NCBI GenBank assembly: GCA_023238725.1
Contig: CM041538.1
Location: 1,061,182-1,125,181 of the forward strand
Origin: Scortum barcoo
Taxonomy: Eukaryota; Chordata; Actinopteri; Centrarchiformes; Terapontidae
Direction: 5' to 3'
DNA: 64,000 nucleotides
In this document: positions 37,342 to 52,300 of the stretch, one piece after another
How the letters are laid out: each line of letters opens with the position of its first letter
How positions within the stretch are numbered: the first letter of the stretch is position 1
Program-made: the position numbers and the translations under genes
The notes under the pieces: model-generated
What the model saw: the letters and a program-made list of their open reading frames with translations, nothing else
Told to the model about the DNA's origin: nothing
Databases searched by the model: none

Positions 37342-40300
37342 TATGAGATAGATATATACTTTATTAATCCCAAGCTGGGAAATTACAGATAGACAGATTA
37401 TTATGAAGTATTAAAAACGATCAATACTTCAGATTCAGTGGTAGCTACATTTGAACATTAAAGCAAGAGTTTGGGAATTTTTTTTTTTACATATAAATGA
37501 ACGTCCATTATTTTAAAGCCTGATTAAGCATCACTGCCAGGTAAATCTCTGTATTTTACAGTATGTCAGATTTTTTTCGACTGAGCACAGACACAGATGG
37601 TGTTACTGCTCTTGGACAGCTCAGTATTTGTGGAAATATTAGGAGTATTTGGAGTAAGCTATGTAGCTATTACATTTACTCTACTTAAATAATGAACTAT
37701 AAGGGAGACAAAAGTTCTGCACTCCAGGTTTAAGAATTCAGTAACGGTTAGATTTCACACTCAAGTATTCAGATTATTATAGCATTTACCTTAAAATTAT
37801 AGAAGACATTTAAGAGCCGTCTCACTCCTTCAGTGAGGTTTCTCCTTAAACAATCAGCACATACCTTACAGGGACTCCAGCAGGGACCCTGGGCAGACTG
37901 ATGGTCACTTTACCACTCTCCTCTACATCATGTTGGTATCGTGCTGGTTTTATCTTAAGCAGGTCTGGGGCTGTTCGGATGGAAACCTGCTGCTGGAGAC
38001 CACCGGCACTGTTCCCCCGGCTCATTAGCACAAAGGAATAATCAGTATCTGGCTGCAGCTGTGTAATTAACTTCCTCTTCAGGTTGCCTTGAACCTCCAC
38101 ACTCTGCTGGTTGTACAGGATCTGAAAGCAGAAGTTTCTTACTTTCCCTGATTCAGTTGGATTGATACACATAATCTGTTCAACAGTGCTTGTTATGTAA
38201 AGAAGTGGACACATGCTGAACACTGGAGGCACTGGAAGAGCCTGGCTCTGCATAAAGCAAAAAAATACACCTAACAACACCTAATGCACATCAATTAATT
38301 AGTATATTGTTTATTTAACCTGTACATAAACAGAAATGCAAAATTTATATGCACTTTAGGTCTGTAGTTGATGAACATGACACAAGATTGACATCAATCT
38401 TATTCTTGGATAAATAGTGATCCATTTAAGAGACAAAATCAACCATCTATGAACTTTAAAAAATCTATTTCAGTTTCAGTTTTGTGTTTTCTCCAGCATT
38501 TTATTGAAAGTTTCATTAGTATTTATCTGTTGTTATCTATATCTCCAATTTGCAGTTGTATTATTGCATCTCTTTTACAGTGCTGTGACCTTGCTCCCTG
38601 CTGTTTTTTGATTTTGTGAGACATTCTATAACTCACTGTTTTGTATGAAAAAATGCAGTAAATAAATAATGATTTACTTGCTTATTATTATTTAGTTACT
38701 GATCTATGGTGACCAACTTGTGTTTTTACACATCAGAGTTACACAGAACCAAAGGCTGAGTGACAGAACAGACAGGCCCCATAACAAACAGCCAGTTATA
38801 AGGTACTCTTGATGATATATAGAGTAGCTGGGGAAAAGAAACTTTTCACAAAATGTGTCCCTTGTTTGTTGATTGTGTGTAAGTCATGACATTACAATGT
38901 GTTAATGATATCCAAATACATGGTATGATACAGTTCCTACATAAACATTCATTTTAGAACTATCATGGATGTATAACCCATTGATGTGTTTTTTTTAAAT
39001 ACAGTGCTATTTAAGGTGATCTTTTTGATCATTAGTCAGTCTTCAGGTTATCATTCAGTCTCTGTCTATGGTCCATTACATTATTACGATATTAGTTTTA
39101 ATTATTCAACCTTTTTAAGTTGTTAAATTCAGAGGCTGTATTGTCTTCTTCAGTGCTGTAGCTGCTGTCTGGGCAGAAGCATGGGCTTACCTTAAGAGGC
39201 ACTTGAGATTTGTAGGTTTCTGGCACTTCCCAGGTCAGCAGGACAGAGGTTTTCGTCACAGCCTTCACTCCAAAGTTCTTGGTGAACACTGAAGGAAGGT
39301 CTAGATGATTATTAGGTGGTTATTTTAATTGCAAATATGACTAATGTGATTCAAAGTGATGATCCAAAAGGGCTAGTGCACAAAAGCAAGAAAATTAATA
39401 TGTTAAACTAAGAGTACTATCATCTCAATATGGTGATTTTATTTTCTGTGATCATTTATTGAACAATATCAGTTCCTTAAAGCTGCAACAATTTTATTAT
39501 ATTATTATATTTTTAATATCAATCAAATGAATATGTATAATATGAAAGGTGTCACTCATAGTGATGATCTCACAGATAATCATCACCACCTCTGCAGTTG
39601 CACTTCCTTTCAGATGTACAGATTATGATTTGATTTGATGTTAAGGACCTTCAGCTGAATTGTTTTATAGCTTAATCTCACAAGTGACATTTTCCATGTT
39701 GACGGTGGTGAATTTAATAAGGCTATGAAATGAAGAATTTTTTACAGTAGAAAAAGATAGATGGATTAGTAGTGTCAAACCACACACAGCAGGTTATAAT
39801 AGGAGGTTAGCAGGTTATAGCAGGTTATAATATTTGAATACAATATTTCAGCACACTGCACTAAGTTGTACAACACACAGGCAGGCCTGGCTATAAACCC
39901 ATTTGAGACTTTTTCATCTACTGTGTAGGAGACAGTCCCAGGTGTCTTCTATTGAAAAGCTCTCGCAGCTTTGTTTTACAGTGTAGCATAGTAGCACTGT
40001 CCTTTTGCAGCCAATGTAGACACAGTCACCCACTGCAACAACACTTCTCTCCAGCAGTAGCTGCTGTGGGTCCCATCACCAATTGATGGAGTTCAAGTAT
40101 CAATAAGTCTTGTTCATAGGTGAGGCAAAATGGAACTAAGATGGACAGACGGATTGGTGTCAGTGATAATGCACATCTTTGTGTGTGGGTTCTAGAGATG
40201 GGATGTGAGTGTTGTAACCCCCCACAATTTAATGGTGGATGGACTTCTTCAGTGCCCACCTCAGTTACAGACAGTTACAAAAAATCACTAACTGGTTAAT

Positions 40301-43300
40301 GAGCTGTTTCATACCTCTGATTTGTTCTTATTTCCTAATCTGTCATCACAGTCATTTCTGTGGAGGTGCAGGTGCCACAACACCCGTGACACCTGTGGGT
40401 GCAGACACCAGGCTTTGATTATGACTGACCTTGTACATTTTTCTAAATGTTAACTAGAAAATCTAGGTATGAGGACTGAGTTTAATAATTTATCTTTTTC
40501 TACTGGATGAATAAGCAGTGACATTTTGCATTTCTTTATTTTCATTTAAAGAGAAATTATTTTTTAAAATTATTCAGAGGAGGAGTGTCATATTTTAAAT
40601 GTTTTCAATCATCTTTATGAACAGTTTGGACAACAGTACCCAGCTGTGCCAATATTCCAGCAGTTGCAGCGCCAATATCAGATTGCTGTTCATTCTACCA
40701 TTGACATTATATTGGGGAGACGTTATTTAATATGTTGTGTGGTTTTTATCTTGGAAATTTAGATGTTTTATGGAAATATTTTTTTTCTCTCCACACTCGA
40801 CCTCCTGATTCTGTATTCCTACTATGAATAATGTATTCATACTTGCTTGTTGAGCTGTTGTGTTGAGCTGTGCCTATGGTCAAAATTGCAAAAATGTCCT
40901 GGTCGTCTGCATCTGTGCCTGCAGATTTGTGCTTGCACCCTGTTTTAGGAAAATGGAGCCCTAAATGTTCAAATCATGGAGTAATGTATGGAGTTCTGAG
41001 GTCAGATGAAGCTACAGTAAACTGCTTATAAGCACAATGCAGCACTGATAAATAATCTGAGTTGTTTGTTCTCACCTGGCATGGAGGTGGACATAGTTCT
41101 GCTCTGAATGCTGGGGCTGATGGGTCCTCCCCCTTTGCTGGTGAAGGCTTGGACCCTGATATCATAAGTTGTGTCAGGCTGCAAATCTTGGATGGTCATC
41201 TGTGTTTCTGTGGTACTATTGGTTTTGTTGTGCTGGCTATTGATATCTCGATAGACCACCACATACTTGACAATCTTCCCGTTCCTCTCAGACAGAGGAG
41301 GGGGGTCCCAGGCCAGCTTGGTGGAGGTGGCGGTGAGGCCTACCACACTAATATTCTGGGGGTAGTTGCTGGGAATGTCTTCAGGTGTGCTGATCTCCTT
41401 CACATACTCCTCCCCGTTCCCGGCACGGTTTTTGGCGCACAGTTTGAAGATGTAGGTGGCTCCCTTGTGGAGGCCAGTGACTGTAAAGTGATCGTCTGTT
41501 GGTCTAAAGTCTTTGACAATGAAAGCATCCTCCTCTGCTCTCTTATACTGAAGCTTGTATCCCATATGCTCCCCCACCATCTCCTTAGGGGGCTGCCATT
41601 GGATCAAGGCAGTGTTCCCAATGGTGGTGCTGATTATCATAGTGGGCTTGGAAGGCACTGGAAGACAGGAAATATTGTTGTGATTAGTTGAAAACTCATC
41701 ATGACTAAATTCATGAAACACTAAAGAACTCAATTCAAACACACTGATGTCAATTACTTTAGTTGTTATAGAGCCACTGCTTCCTGGCCTGGCCTTGTCT
41801 AAAGTATTTTTCTTTCTCATTGAAAGAGAAAAATGCTTTACCTTCTCAGTTGGCTCAAGAGAATGGGAAATATTTTAAAAGACCTCATTATTATATGCTT
41901 ATGATATTATCTACACAGTTTGTATGGATTTGCTGTCATCCTGGAACATGGCGACATCTTTAAAAAGGAAGGGAAACAACAACATGCAGTCACACAATGA
42001 TACAGGCTGTAAACAGGCCAAGCGTTTTTCCAGATTAGCAGCACTGAACAGAAAGTGAATACACTCATAATGCCACAGACAGTTTTCCCATTTCACGGGA
42101 AAACTTTGACATAAATGATAAGTCAAAGCTGAACCTGGAATTTGATCTATGACCTTTCACAGATGTTTAGAATGTACAGATTGAGTTGTAATTTTAACAT
42201 TAACCTAATTTCCTTAAAAATAAGCTTGGCTAGATTTGTTACAACCTTTAACAGTGATTTGTTATCATTTTGGAACAAACAACGCTGTCCTAATGATGCG
42301 GTCTCAGATCAGAAAATGGAATGTGGGGTGTTGGTAACTAATTGTACAGCTATTTTTATCTAAAGTTTGCAAAAGCTAACAGACACACGGTCATGCCAGA
42401 CCAGGAAAGATGACATAAGATAAAACAATGAGGGTATTAAATTGAGCAAGTTTGTGTTTTATTTATTATTCCCCTCTCATTTAAAGAGGCGGAATGTCTT
42501 ATTCTTTATTTCAAAATTGACTTGTCACAGCTGACCACTGATGGTGTGATTATTGTTGTCATGGAGACATAATTAAGAAAAATATATGATAGGATTAATT
42601 TCAACTTTTGTTGCCTAAGATGTAGATGCAACACACTTGAATCTACAGAGTACACACCTGCTCCTGTGGTGGTGACCAACTTGGCCTTGCTACGAGCTCC
42701 ATCACCCTTCGTGGTATACGCAGCGACAGTGACAGAGTAGGTAGTCTCTGGGAGCAGACCTGTTATGATGGCTTCCTGTGTGATAGAGAGACACAGAAAA
42801 GAAGAGGGAGAAGGTGAAAAGAGTAATGGAGATAGAGTGCAAGAGAAAGGAAAAGACGAGTGAAAAGGGCAACAAGTTTCAGGTTGAGATAACAGCCTCA
42901 GCTGAATTGACGTGCTGTCAGCCAGTTTACTGTACCAGGCACTCAGGCACATTAGACAAGTCAAGCGCACACAACATGCTTCACATTTCCAACACTCCCA
43001 AGCATTTAAACTGCTCTTTTGAGGAGAAAGTCAAGTGACGGTCGTGAATTTAAACCTGGAGTGTATTTTGTATTTTGATGAAGGTTTGTATTTCCTGGAT
43101 GTCAACTGTACTGTTAGATGGTGTATAAGCTCACTGAAACTAACATGAACAGAAAAAGAGAATATTGCAGCCCCTGGAAGTATTCATGAAACAGATGTTC
43201 TTTATATAGGCTCCCGAGCCATTATGGTAAGCATCATAGCATAGATAAGTATCATAGCTCAAAAGTGCAGCAAGAAGGGGGTCTATTAACTGATGGATTA

Positions 43301-46300
43301 CAAGTATTTTTTTTGACTAACATGGAGGTTTGTTCACCACCTGTGTGATTATCAAGTTGCTTACGTTTTCTGCTCCGTCTGACGTCTTTTTAGCAATGTT
43401 TTCATGTTCCCAGATGTCAGAAACTTTACTATTAGAATCATTATTGTTATTTCAGTCCACCAAAACGGATTATCTTGTGAATGTAGAATATGTACAGAGT
43501 TTACAGAATCTGGCCTGTAGGCTTGGATCTAATCACTTCCCTCAAAGATTTCAGCACATCAGGGAGTGATAATAATAATGACTTAACCCTGAGGGAAATG
43601 TGGCCTCAGAGTCTACAGGCTCACGGTGGGGTGTCAGCAGTAGCAACAAGTGACAGCACAGCTTTCACTAGTTTCCAGACTTGACTTTATAATTAGTAAT
43701 AGACATGGTGCACATTCCCTGAAAGTAAGATGCAAGTTGTAATCAACCAGAATTGTCAGAGCTGTATTAGAAAAGATTGCATATATGTGTCTGTTCAACT
43801 AGTATTTTCACTCTACTTATTCACATACTACATAGAAAGCACACAAAGGCCCGAGCAGCAATAACCAGAGACATCAGACACATCAAAATTGATATGTCCT
43901 ACACATCACACACATCAGAGAACACACATTCTTACTCTACTGTTCAAAAACCCATGTTAATACAGCAACATGTGCAATGTATCAACTGTTGAGAGTTCAT
44001 TAAAAGGCTCAGAAAAGGCCCACTCTTCTCAGATAGCTGCTCCAGAGTGATGAGTGGAAAGGAGTTTTAATGAGAGAAAGAATGGCAGAATGGTGGTGGA
44101 GGTGTGAGTGTGTGCAGGGGGATGATAGTTCCAGCAGAGAACACCCAGCAGGTTCCATTTCCCCCCATCAGACCGTCACCTCCGCCTACAGCCCGGGGCT
44201 TGCTGTACCATGGAAATGACAAATTAGCAAGGCCCTGCCAAAGCAGCCAGACACAACCAAAGCTCTAATTATTATTTTATGGCTGGCAATCTTAGATCTC
44301 TCACAGGATGTGTAGATGATTCCTTTCAGCTAATTTAAGAACAGAAATGGACAGAGCAGAATTCATTTGGGGCCTAAAGAGTTAAGATATTTCCCTCCCT
44401 CCTGTCTTCTCTGCAGGGCAAAGAAGGTGAAAGATAAGAGAGAAATGTGACTCATGTGAAACTACTGAAGTCCTCTAAAAGCCTCATTATTTTAATCTGG
44501 TGGTATTCCTTTTCACTTTTGTTGCAAGACTGTCTTGCATTTGGAAAGAGAAGAAAAAATGTCATTGGGCTTTCATCTGTCTTTTTCAAATGCACAGCAA
44601 GCAGGAGTCTTTGGGGATGAATTCCCAATGACTGAACAGATGAAACATTTTGCATGAAGATAGGAGACACTACTCCTGTGAGGGGAAAGTCTGGTTTAAC
44701 AGGAGCCAGTCAAAAGACAGAGACTTCCTGTGTGTCAAACATCAAATGCTGCTGCCCTCCACCTCCCTCCTTTTTAAACCTCCATTTTCTTTTAAAACCT
44801 CCACGGGGTGGGGCTCCAGTACTGGGAACAATTCCACTACAAAAGCTCATTAGCAGTTACCACACTGTGCTGATTCATTTCCACCGACATGAGACCGACA
44901 TGGGAGAGACACTCCTAACTGATGCTTCAATCAGTGCTGGGGATCAAGTTTGAACCACAGTCACAGTCAGCATGTTAAATTCAAAATAAGACATTTTAAA
45001 TGGCAGCCAGGAAAGCCTGGCTAAAATTTCAAATTCTGCAAGATAGTAGCCATGGCTTTTAGGCTTGCATACAGCTAGACCTGATGAGGAGCTGAAAGTG
45101 TGTCCAGGTTACTTCAAAAGCATTTTTCTCAGCCCGTCAGTGGAATCTAGTATCCTCGCCCATCCATTATCATTATCCACTTATCCTCTGCAGGGTTGAG
45201 GGAGTGTGATGGTGTGTGATGGGAGTCTGGAGCCTGGCCCTGGCCCTTTTTACTCTAGTTTAATCTATGACGCTCCATTTTTCTACTTGGTGGGAGTAGA
45301 GCAGGTACATGGCACTAACCTGTAGTGTTGTGTAGTTGTGCACTTCTGCCACCAAGTTCAAATGTAGAACACTGATGCTGCTGTGCTGCAGATGGATGCA
45401 GAGGATTATAGTGCTGCTTATAGTTCTAGAGTATTTTACTTGTACGGAGTAACTTACGGATGGAGTTGATATACAGTTAAACCTTGAAATAACTGCTCCA
45501 TTTAAATAAAATGTAAAAAAATTTAAATATGAGAAACTGCATGAATGAAAAGTATGAAAAGATGTAAATAATTAAAACATTTCAGAAAGTTTTTGATAGG
45601 TATGCCCTCAGTATTTCTGAAGTCCTGGCCATCCACACAGAATGGCAGGAGTGAGGTGACACAAATAATTACAAAAAAAATATAGCAGCAGCAACATCTC
45701 TCCCCAGAAAGAAAACAATGTCATCAGTTACTAAAATTTCTGTGAAAAGTGTTAGCAGTGTACTGTGTGGACATTCTGGAAAGAGCTGATGCTGTTAGAG
45801 TTGTTAACATGTCAATTAATGAAATACATCTCCATTGTATTAAGGTGGAGTCAGAAATCTAAAGAGATATATATCCTGGATTAATGAAACCCAGACTATC
45901 TGGACTGACACAGACCACTAGAAGAACGTGACGAAATTTTATACAATTTGGGTGAACTCTGATTTCTTTTTCTCAAAGCAATCTACTTTTATTGTGATTT
46001 AAAATTACCAATCATGGACGTCTTTGCAATTTACAATCTACGTCTTTTCAGTTTCGGAGCAGTCAGTCCTAAAAAGGTGTTGACAGACTAACTTAAATGA
46101 GTAAAGTAGTTTTCACAGCTCCATGCTCAGTTTTAAAAATGTCTCAGTGGTTTACACAAAAAATGCATTAAATGACTGCAGACTTTGTAGTGAATACCTC
46201 TGTCCATTCAGACAGTGGACAGTAATGGACTGATAAAAAACAAACAAAAAAAAAAAACAAAGTACAATACTATTCATATTTGGAATCTGGAGGGTCTGAA

Positions 46301-49300
46301 CAACTTAAAAAACTGCAAAGGCAAGACTTGGTCTCAGACTTATTCTCAGATCTGACCTCGGTATAGTGAGACCAGCCATGACTGAATGATCTGTGGTCAC
46401 TAGCTGACAGCATCAGATCAGGTTCACACTCCCTTTTGATATGATTTTGTCAAATCTGCAATACTAGCTTTTTGGGAAATAGATTGAAACTTTTCAGAGC
46501 TTTCTTCTGTCCAACTTACTACACACTGTCTAAAATATATCTAAAAAATGTTGCTAAAGGAAGGGCTTATCCATCTGACTTTTAAATAATTTCCCTCTCA
46601 AGACATATCAAAAAAATAAAACCAGCAAATTGTATACTTGAAAATGTATATAAACATGTGTATATACATATAATGTACATAATCATCCACTCCATGTATA
46701 TCCATTCAATATTTATTTTCTTTTTCTTTACCTTTTATCAGTAAAGCGTTGCTGTACTTGTTCTTAGTAGTTGTATCTATTCTTTTGTAGTACATTGGGA
46801 ACAATGGAAAATATAGTTTGACAAAAAAGTCAAATTTCTTTTATGTGTCTACATACTTGACCACTAAAGGTGATTCTGACTCTAATAAAGCAATAGTTGT
46901 ACAGGCTGATCTCTCAAGTTTATGCCATATTGTCTCTATTCTATCTGTAGTGCATATTGTCAGAGCCCTCAAATGACAAGCCTACCAATAATGCCTGAGG
47001 TTGGTGAGTACCCAACCACTGAGGTCTTTTGGAAGTTGTAATATCTTGCATGTTTGTTGTGGCCTTGTATCTTACACTTACCTTGCCAAGTTACCCTGAA
47101 CATAAGGTGATCTAAAGTTAGGAACATGTTTTTCAGTGGCAAGACGCAGTTTGGAAGGAAATGTTCTGATCTGATGTATCTGATGTATCTGATGATACAG
47201 CAGTCAGCTGCTGATATTTCCGAACCATGGTTGGGGCCACAGATGCTAATCTACACAAACCTCAGTCAGAGAAAAAGATTAATAATTATTCAACTCCTAA
47301 TGCCTCCGCTCCTGCACTCTTTGCATTTTTGTCATGTTGCTAACAAGGGGGGTTGCACCCCCCCCCAATCCTCCCAGGGTGCCTACTGCTGTGTACCTGT
47401 ATACCCCATTTGAGCTTGTGCTCTTATTGTCCTTTGGCTTTTTAATTGCATTTTCAATTTTGTAGTTATTGATGGACTCAGAGATGATTTGCCTCTACTC
47501 ACTGTAGGTAGGGGATCACTGATTGATTTGATTGATCTATTGATTGATTTGAAAAAAACAGTCAGTCCTGGAATCTGCAGCATGAAGGAGGGAGTAAACG
47601 TAAGTAAACTTGTATGTAAACATCTCCATACATTACATCTGAACTTGGGCTTTGTGTCTAAGGAGATATTTATCATGTTATTAAAATGTTCCCCTATTAA
47701 CAGTATGCCTTGTGTCTTTTCTACAAACAGGGTCTTATATGGTGGATTATTCTCATTTGGGGCTTACACATTTAGCAGTGATCCAGATACTCCATCGACC
47801 ATCTACTCCAAAGAGGCACAGGGAGAACAGCTATTGTCATGTTAACCATCACATATCTCCCCTTTTTCATGTTCACTATCAGACAAATGGGTTTCCTGGA
47901 GGTGGGCTATATCACAATGTATTTTTAAATATGGTTTAATATTTTTCCTCTACTTTATAGGGCTATAAAAACCCTTCACATTAAATGGAACTACTTCAAG
48001 CCCTCACAAACTTGTAACCTCAGGAATTTTCTTTGATGACAGGAACCTGGCATTAAATATCCCCAGTCCCTCTCACTCTCACAATCCCATGTGTTACAAT
48101 GACTGTCATGGATAATACACTGCGACAAGCACCAAACATTACATTACACTGATCCATTATCTGTATCCATCCCAGCTGACATTGGACAAGAGGCAGTATC
48201 CTGGACAGTCTCCAATCAAGCACCGATATTTAATAAGACAACCACTCACAGACAATTTAAGTCAACAAAACAACCTGTATGTCTTTAGACTGAAGGAGGA
48301 AGTCAGAGTACCAGCGCAGCACAGGGAGACTCCACACAAAGGGGGGTGGGTTTGAACCCAGAACCCTCTTACTGTGAGGCGACAGAGCTAACTAATGTAC
48401 CAATGTACCACTTTTACCACAGGTATAAAAGCTTGCTGTCTAAAACTCCATTCTAAGATTACCACAAAAAATAAGAGTGATTTCATCTTTATTCGTGTTT
48501 TAAACTGTATGCATCTTTATTTCTGTTCATGTACACTGAGAACGGCACAGAAAAATGTAGTCAAATCCCTCACTTGTGAACACACACCTGGCCAATAGAG
48601 ATACACATGTGGACAAAATGGTTGGTACCCCTCCGTTAAAGAAAGAAAAACTCACCATCATTTTTGTCCTGGCCAGTTTTTTTTTAAAATGATTTTGTTG
48701 AACCACAATTCAAAAGCAATGTCTGATTTTCATTAATTAATTTTCAGTAAATTTTTATTTAATATTACTTTTGTCAGTGTCAAGTTATTTCAGTGACCTT
48801 TGTGGGTTTTTCTTTCTTTAACAGAAGGGTACCAACAATTTTGTCCACGTGTGTAACTCTGATTCTAACACCAATAACCTCTCACCTTAGATAGATGAGC
48901 ACTGACTGACTTAAGTTCGAGATACGAGTTAAGATGTTACATGGAGTTACAAAACAGATAAGAATAGCAGAAAAAAAAATAAGCATAGAGTTAGAATAAT
49001 CACACTGTGCTTTTCATAAACAGTCTCACAAACAAAAGCTGCATGCATCGCTAGTCTGTGGATTTTTATTACAGAACAAACCAAGAGGAACTGGTAGAAC
49101 TAATAAGCAGCCTCAACATGTATTTGATGGAATGAGCCTAAAAACAAACCTCTGTGTTATACACTCCACCTTTAATCTTATAACAATGTCAAGTCAAGCA
49201 GTGTGAGAGAGAAAGCAGCAGGAGACACTGAACTAGAAGCTGAGCACATGTTTGACACTTTTTGCTGTAAAGTCTGGGATCCATCTGTGTGTATATGAGT

Positions 49301-52300
49301 GTGTGTTCAGTCATACAGTAAAACCACAAACCAAACTTTACTTCCAGAATAAAATCAAAAGAGCGTTTACAACTCTCTTGGAGATGGAGGGATGAGGAAT
49401 AAAAGTGGTTCCAACCAAGTGGTAAAAGGTTCAGGACCATTGGAACAGGAAATTGGAGCAACTGACAACTGTGTCATTTTCATCTTCTATTGCAATTGTA
49501 TTCTTTTATTGTAACTCTGCTTCATTGTTTAATATTTTTTCTATTATGTTATATTGAGGGATAATGTTTTATTACAACTTGGGTTTTATTTTCCTAGTTT
49601 GGGCCATTATATCTACGAGTTATGATAATACTGTGCACAACAAAGTTAATTGCTGAGACTTCACCACAAGACAGTATAAAAAGAAACTGATCAGTCAGAT
49701 GATCAGACAGGTTGTAAACAAACCAATAGTCTATACATATGATCAAAACCACTTTATTTAAAGGTCACTGCATGAATAGTGTGTGGGATCAACTACACTG
49801 TATTCCTGCAGTGTGTCAAAGTTAAAACAGTCAATGGGTCTGTAAACTGTGATCGATGTTTGATCGATGACAACAGACAAAAGTTTGTTAACTTTCAACT
49901 TTAAGGTCTTTAAGGTCTCTACCAAATAAGTTTAACCAGCTTTTGGACCTCTTTTCAACCTCTTGTGTGACTACTTGTTTTTTTTTTTGTTTGTTTGTTT
50001 TTTTACCTGTCTGACTGCTTTTTAGTAATTTCATCTCAACTTACTGCAATGTTTTTGTTAAAGACAGGAGTAATGGATGAAACTACAAAATTAAGATCTA
50101 TTTTGTAATAAAACCAAATTCTTCTTGTTGTTATTATTATTGTTATTCAAAATGGTAAGTATGCTGAAAATGTAGTGAGCTAGGTCCCAGTTTTCTGATT
50201 TGGAATGAAACTGAATTGGAAACACTTCCAGACCACATCTGGAGATCTGGTCAACCAACTGTACAACCTCCTGCTCTCTGAAACTGCCCATCAAGAAGCT
50301 ACAGACACGCCTCCTCTGCAAAGGAAATACAAGTAGAGTCCATAAACAACATGGCCTCAGGAGACTCTCTTCTCTTTGTTAAATTGTGAGCTCCAGTCTC
50401 CTGCATTAAAATCACACATGCTGCATGCCTACGGTATACTCTGAGCTTGACATCCTTTCTTTATAATAATTCCTAGAGGACAATGGGCTGAAGTTTCCTG
50501 TTTAGCAAAACCAACAAGTGTAACATGTATAGCACAAACATGCCTTCAGCTCTCATCAGAATCGGCATGGTGAGAGCATTTTTCATTTACTACCTCTTAA
50601 TGCAAAGGCCCCACGATCAGGTGTCATATCCACACACAGGTCACATGCTAACACCAGGAGGACATGGAGCTATGATGGGTGTATCTGTTGTTACAAATGA
50701 CTCGTTTGGATAGATGCTGTACACTCATATTTCTCATTTTAGAGTGGTTAAATGAGAGAGGGACTGGTGGAAAATAATTGTGTTAGTACCCACACAGAGC
50801 TCAGAAGATGGAAAACACACTCCCCATAACGCCTGCCCTCCCAACACACCATGTAGCTACTCACATAGTCTGTTGATTCCTCATCAGTCCACTGAAAAGG
50901 ACAAACAGGGGAGAGGAGTGAAAGAAACAGAGTGAACCTTTTCTCAGTAGAACGTACTTGAGGCCATTCTCTGAACTGACCAGCATGCTGGATGAATACA
51001 GTTATTAAAGACTGGAGGAGAGGTGGAGCTGCCGGAATGGGGGTTGCTTTAAATTGTGTTAATGGAAGTAATGCGTGAATATCTATGTGTATATCTGTTC
51101 TCTGGAGTACCACCTGGTGAGACAAGTCTGTTCCATGGTGATGGGGGTTCTCTGCTGGGTGACATGGCAGGGAGGAATTCAAAAGAGAAAGGCAATAAGA
51201 AAAGCAGTGTCAGTGGTCCAGAGACCCCCATGCCTCCCCTCAGCAGACCGCTGACTCACCTGCAACATGAACCCACTTTGTTCAACCTGGGAACCTGGAC
51301 CACACACAACTGCATGCTTACAGTTCCCTACATCAATCAGATAGTGCCTCATTGTAATTCACTGTTGTCATGGCTCCCATTGTTGTCCCGATGAAAAACA
51401 CTCGTCTTTTCCAAGACTTTGTCAATGGCATTGGTCACTCGTGACAGTGTCTATGCCACACCACAACATTTGCATTAAACTGTAGCAGGTTATTTAAATA
51501 TAGGACTGGTGACATACTGTACTTCTTTTATTGTTGTTGTCAAAACCAACAATGAGTTAATCCATATCTCTATCCTTTTGTACCTCCGTAAACCACATGT
51601 GGCTCTCATCAACATGCCCATTGGATCTACTGTAGACTAATTAAAAAATGCTTAACAAATATATAGTTTCATTTGCAAAAAGTCTCAGTTATTTCCTCAG
51701 ACAACTGTTGCCATTTGCTACTCAAATAGGAGGAAATGTGTAGTGAACATTACATCAGATAAACACAAAATATAAGAAGGATCCAGTCCTGTAAAGGGAG
51801 TTTACCTTCATTTGTAATAGTGATACATTATTTATTATTTTTACAATGTATTCTGCCAGTTAACAAGTTCTTTTTTGTTACCAAAAAATCTCTCTCTTCT
51901 GTTGTGTCTACTGTTGCATTAAATTGAATTTCTAAATATTCTATAATATGTTAATTTCAAATAGTCATTGCATGTTCTTCACAAGTCACTAAATATGTAC
52001 AGACACAATTAAATGAGAACTTTTGATAAATTAGTGGGGAAACATAACCTTCTTCTCCAATCTTAATCTAGTGTCTCTGTTTAACTGTGGGGGGCATTTT
52101 GCTGTCATGGTTTGGGTCCAGTTTTTCACTGAATGCTTTGATGAGGATGAAAATGATGTGAATCGTACGCTTTTTGGTGTTTCCTAGGTAAAACCTACTT
52201 GATTTGATTTGAATGGTATCAAATCTGGTTTTTGACTGCAAAAGTCCATGAAGTGAGATTAATGTAACGATAGAAAACCATAACTAGGGGAAAACTAGGG

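Larger units (their letters stand above)
36622..37864 (-). other. ptprf intron between exons F and G
   Basis: Intron of about 1.2 kb. It contains (TA)n at 36659-36684, just upstream of the exon G acceptor on the sense strand, and a (GATA)n microsatellite joined to a LINE-type 3' tail (37280-37387). Confidence 0.85.
42776..50864 (-). other. ptprf intron between the microexon and exon C
   Basis: Intron of about 8.1 kb. It contains dispersed repeat fragments (45155-45245, 48150-48410), a short 9-bp tandem repeat (47167-47196), a Tc1-type MITE (48602-48855) and a second degraded repeat (49572-49660). The stretch 44150-44340 is less repetitive; nothing specific was recognised there. Confidence 0.8.

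Noticed and set aside
41062..41691. Long plus-strand open frame (209 codons)
   Set aside because: It is the exact antisense of the FN3-6/FN3-7 exon; FN3 homology is on the minus strand and the plus translation resembles nothing.
47480..48010. Possible LINE 3' region
   Set aside because: Some phrases looked familiar (ggctatatcacaatgtattt, aacccttcacattaaatgg) but no coding or terminal motif could be supported.
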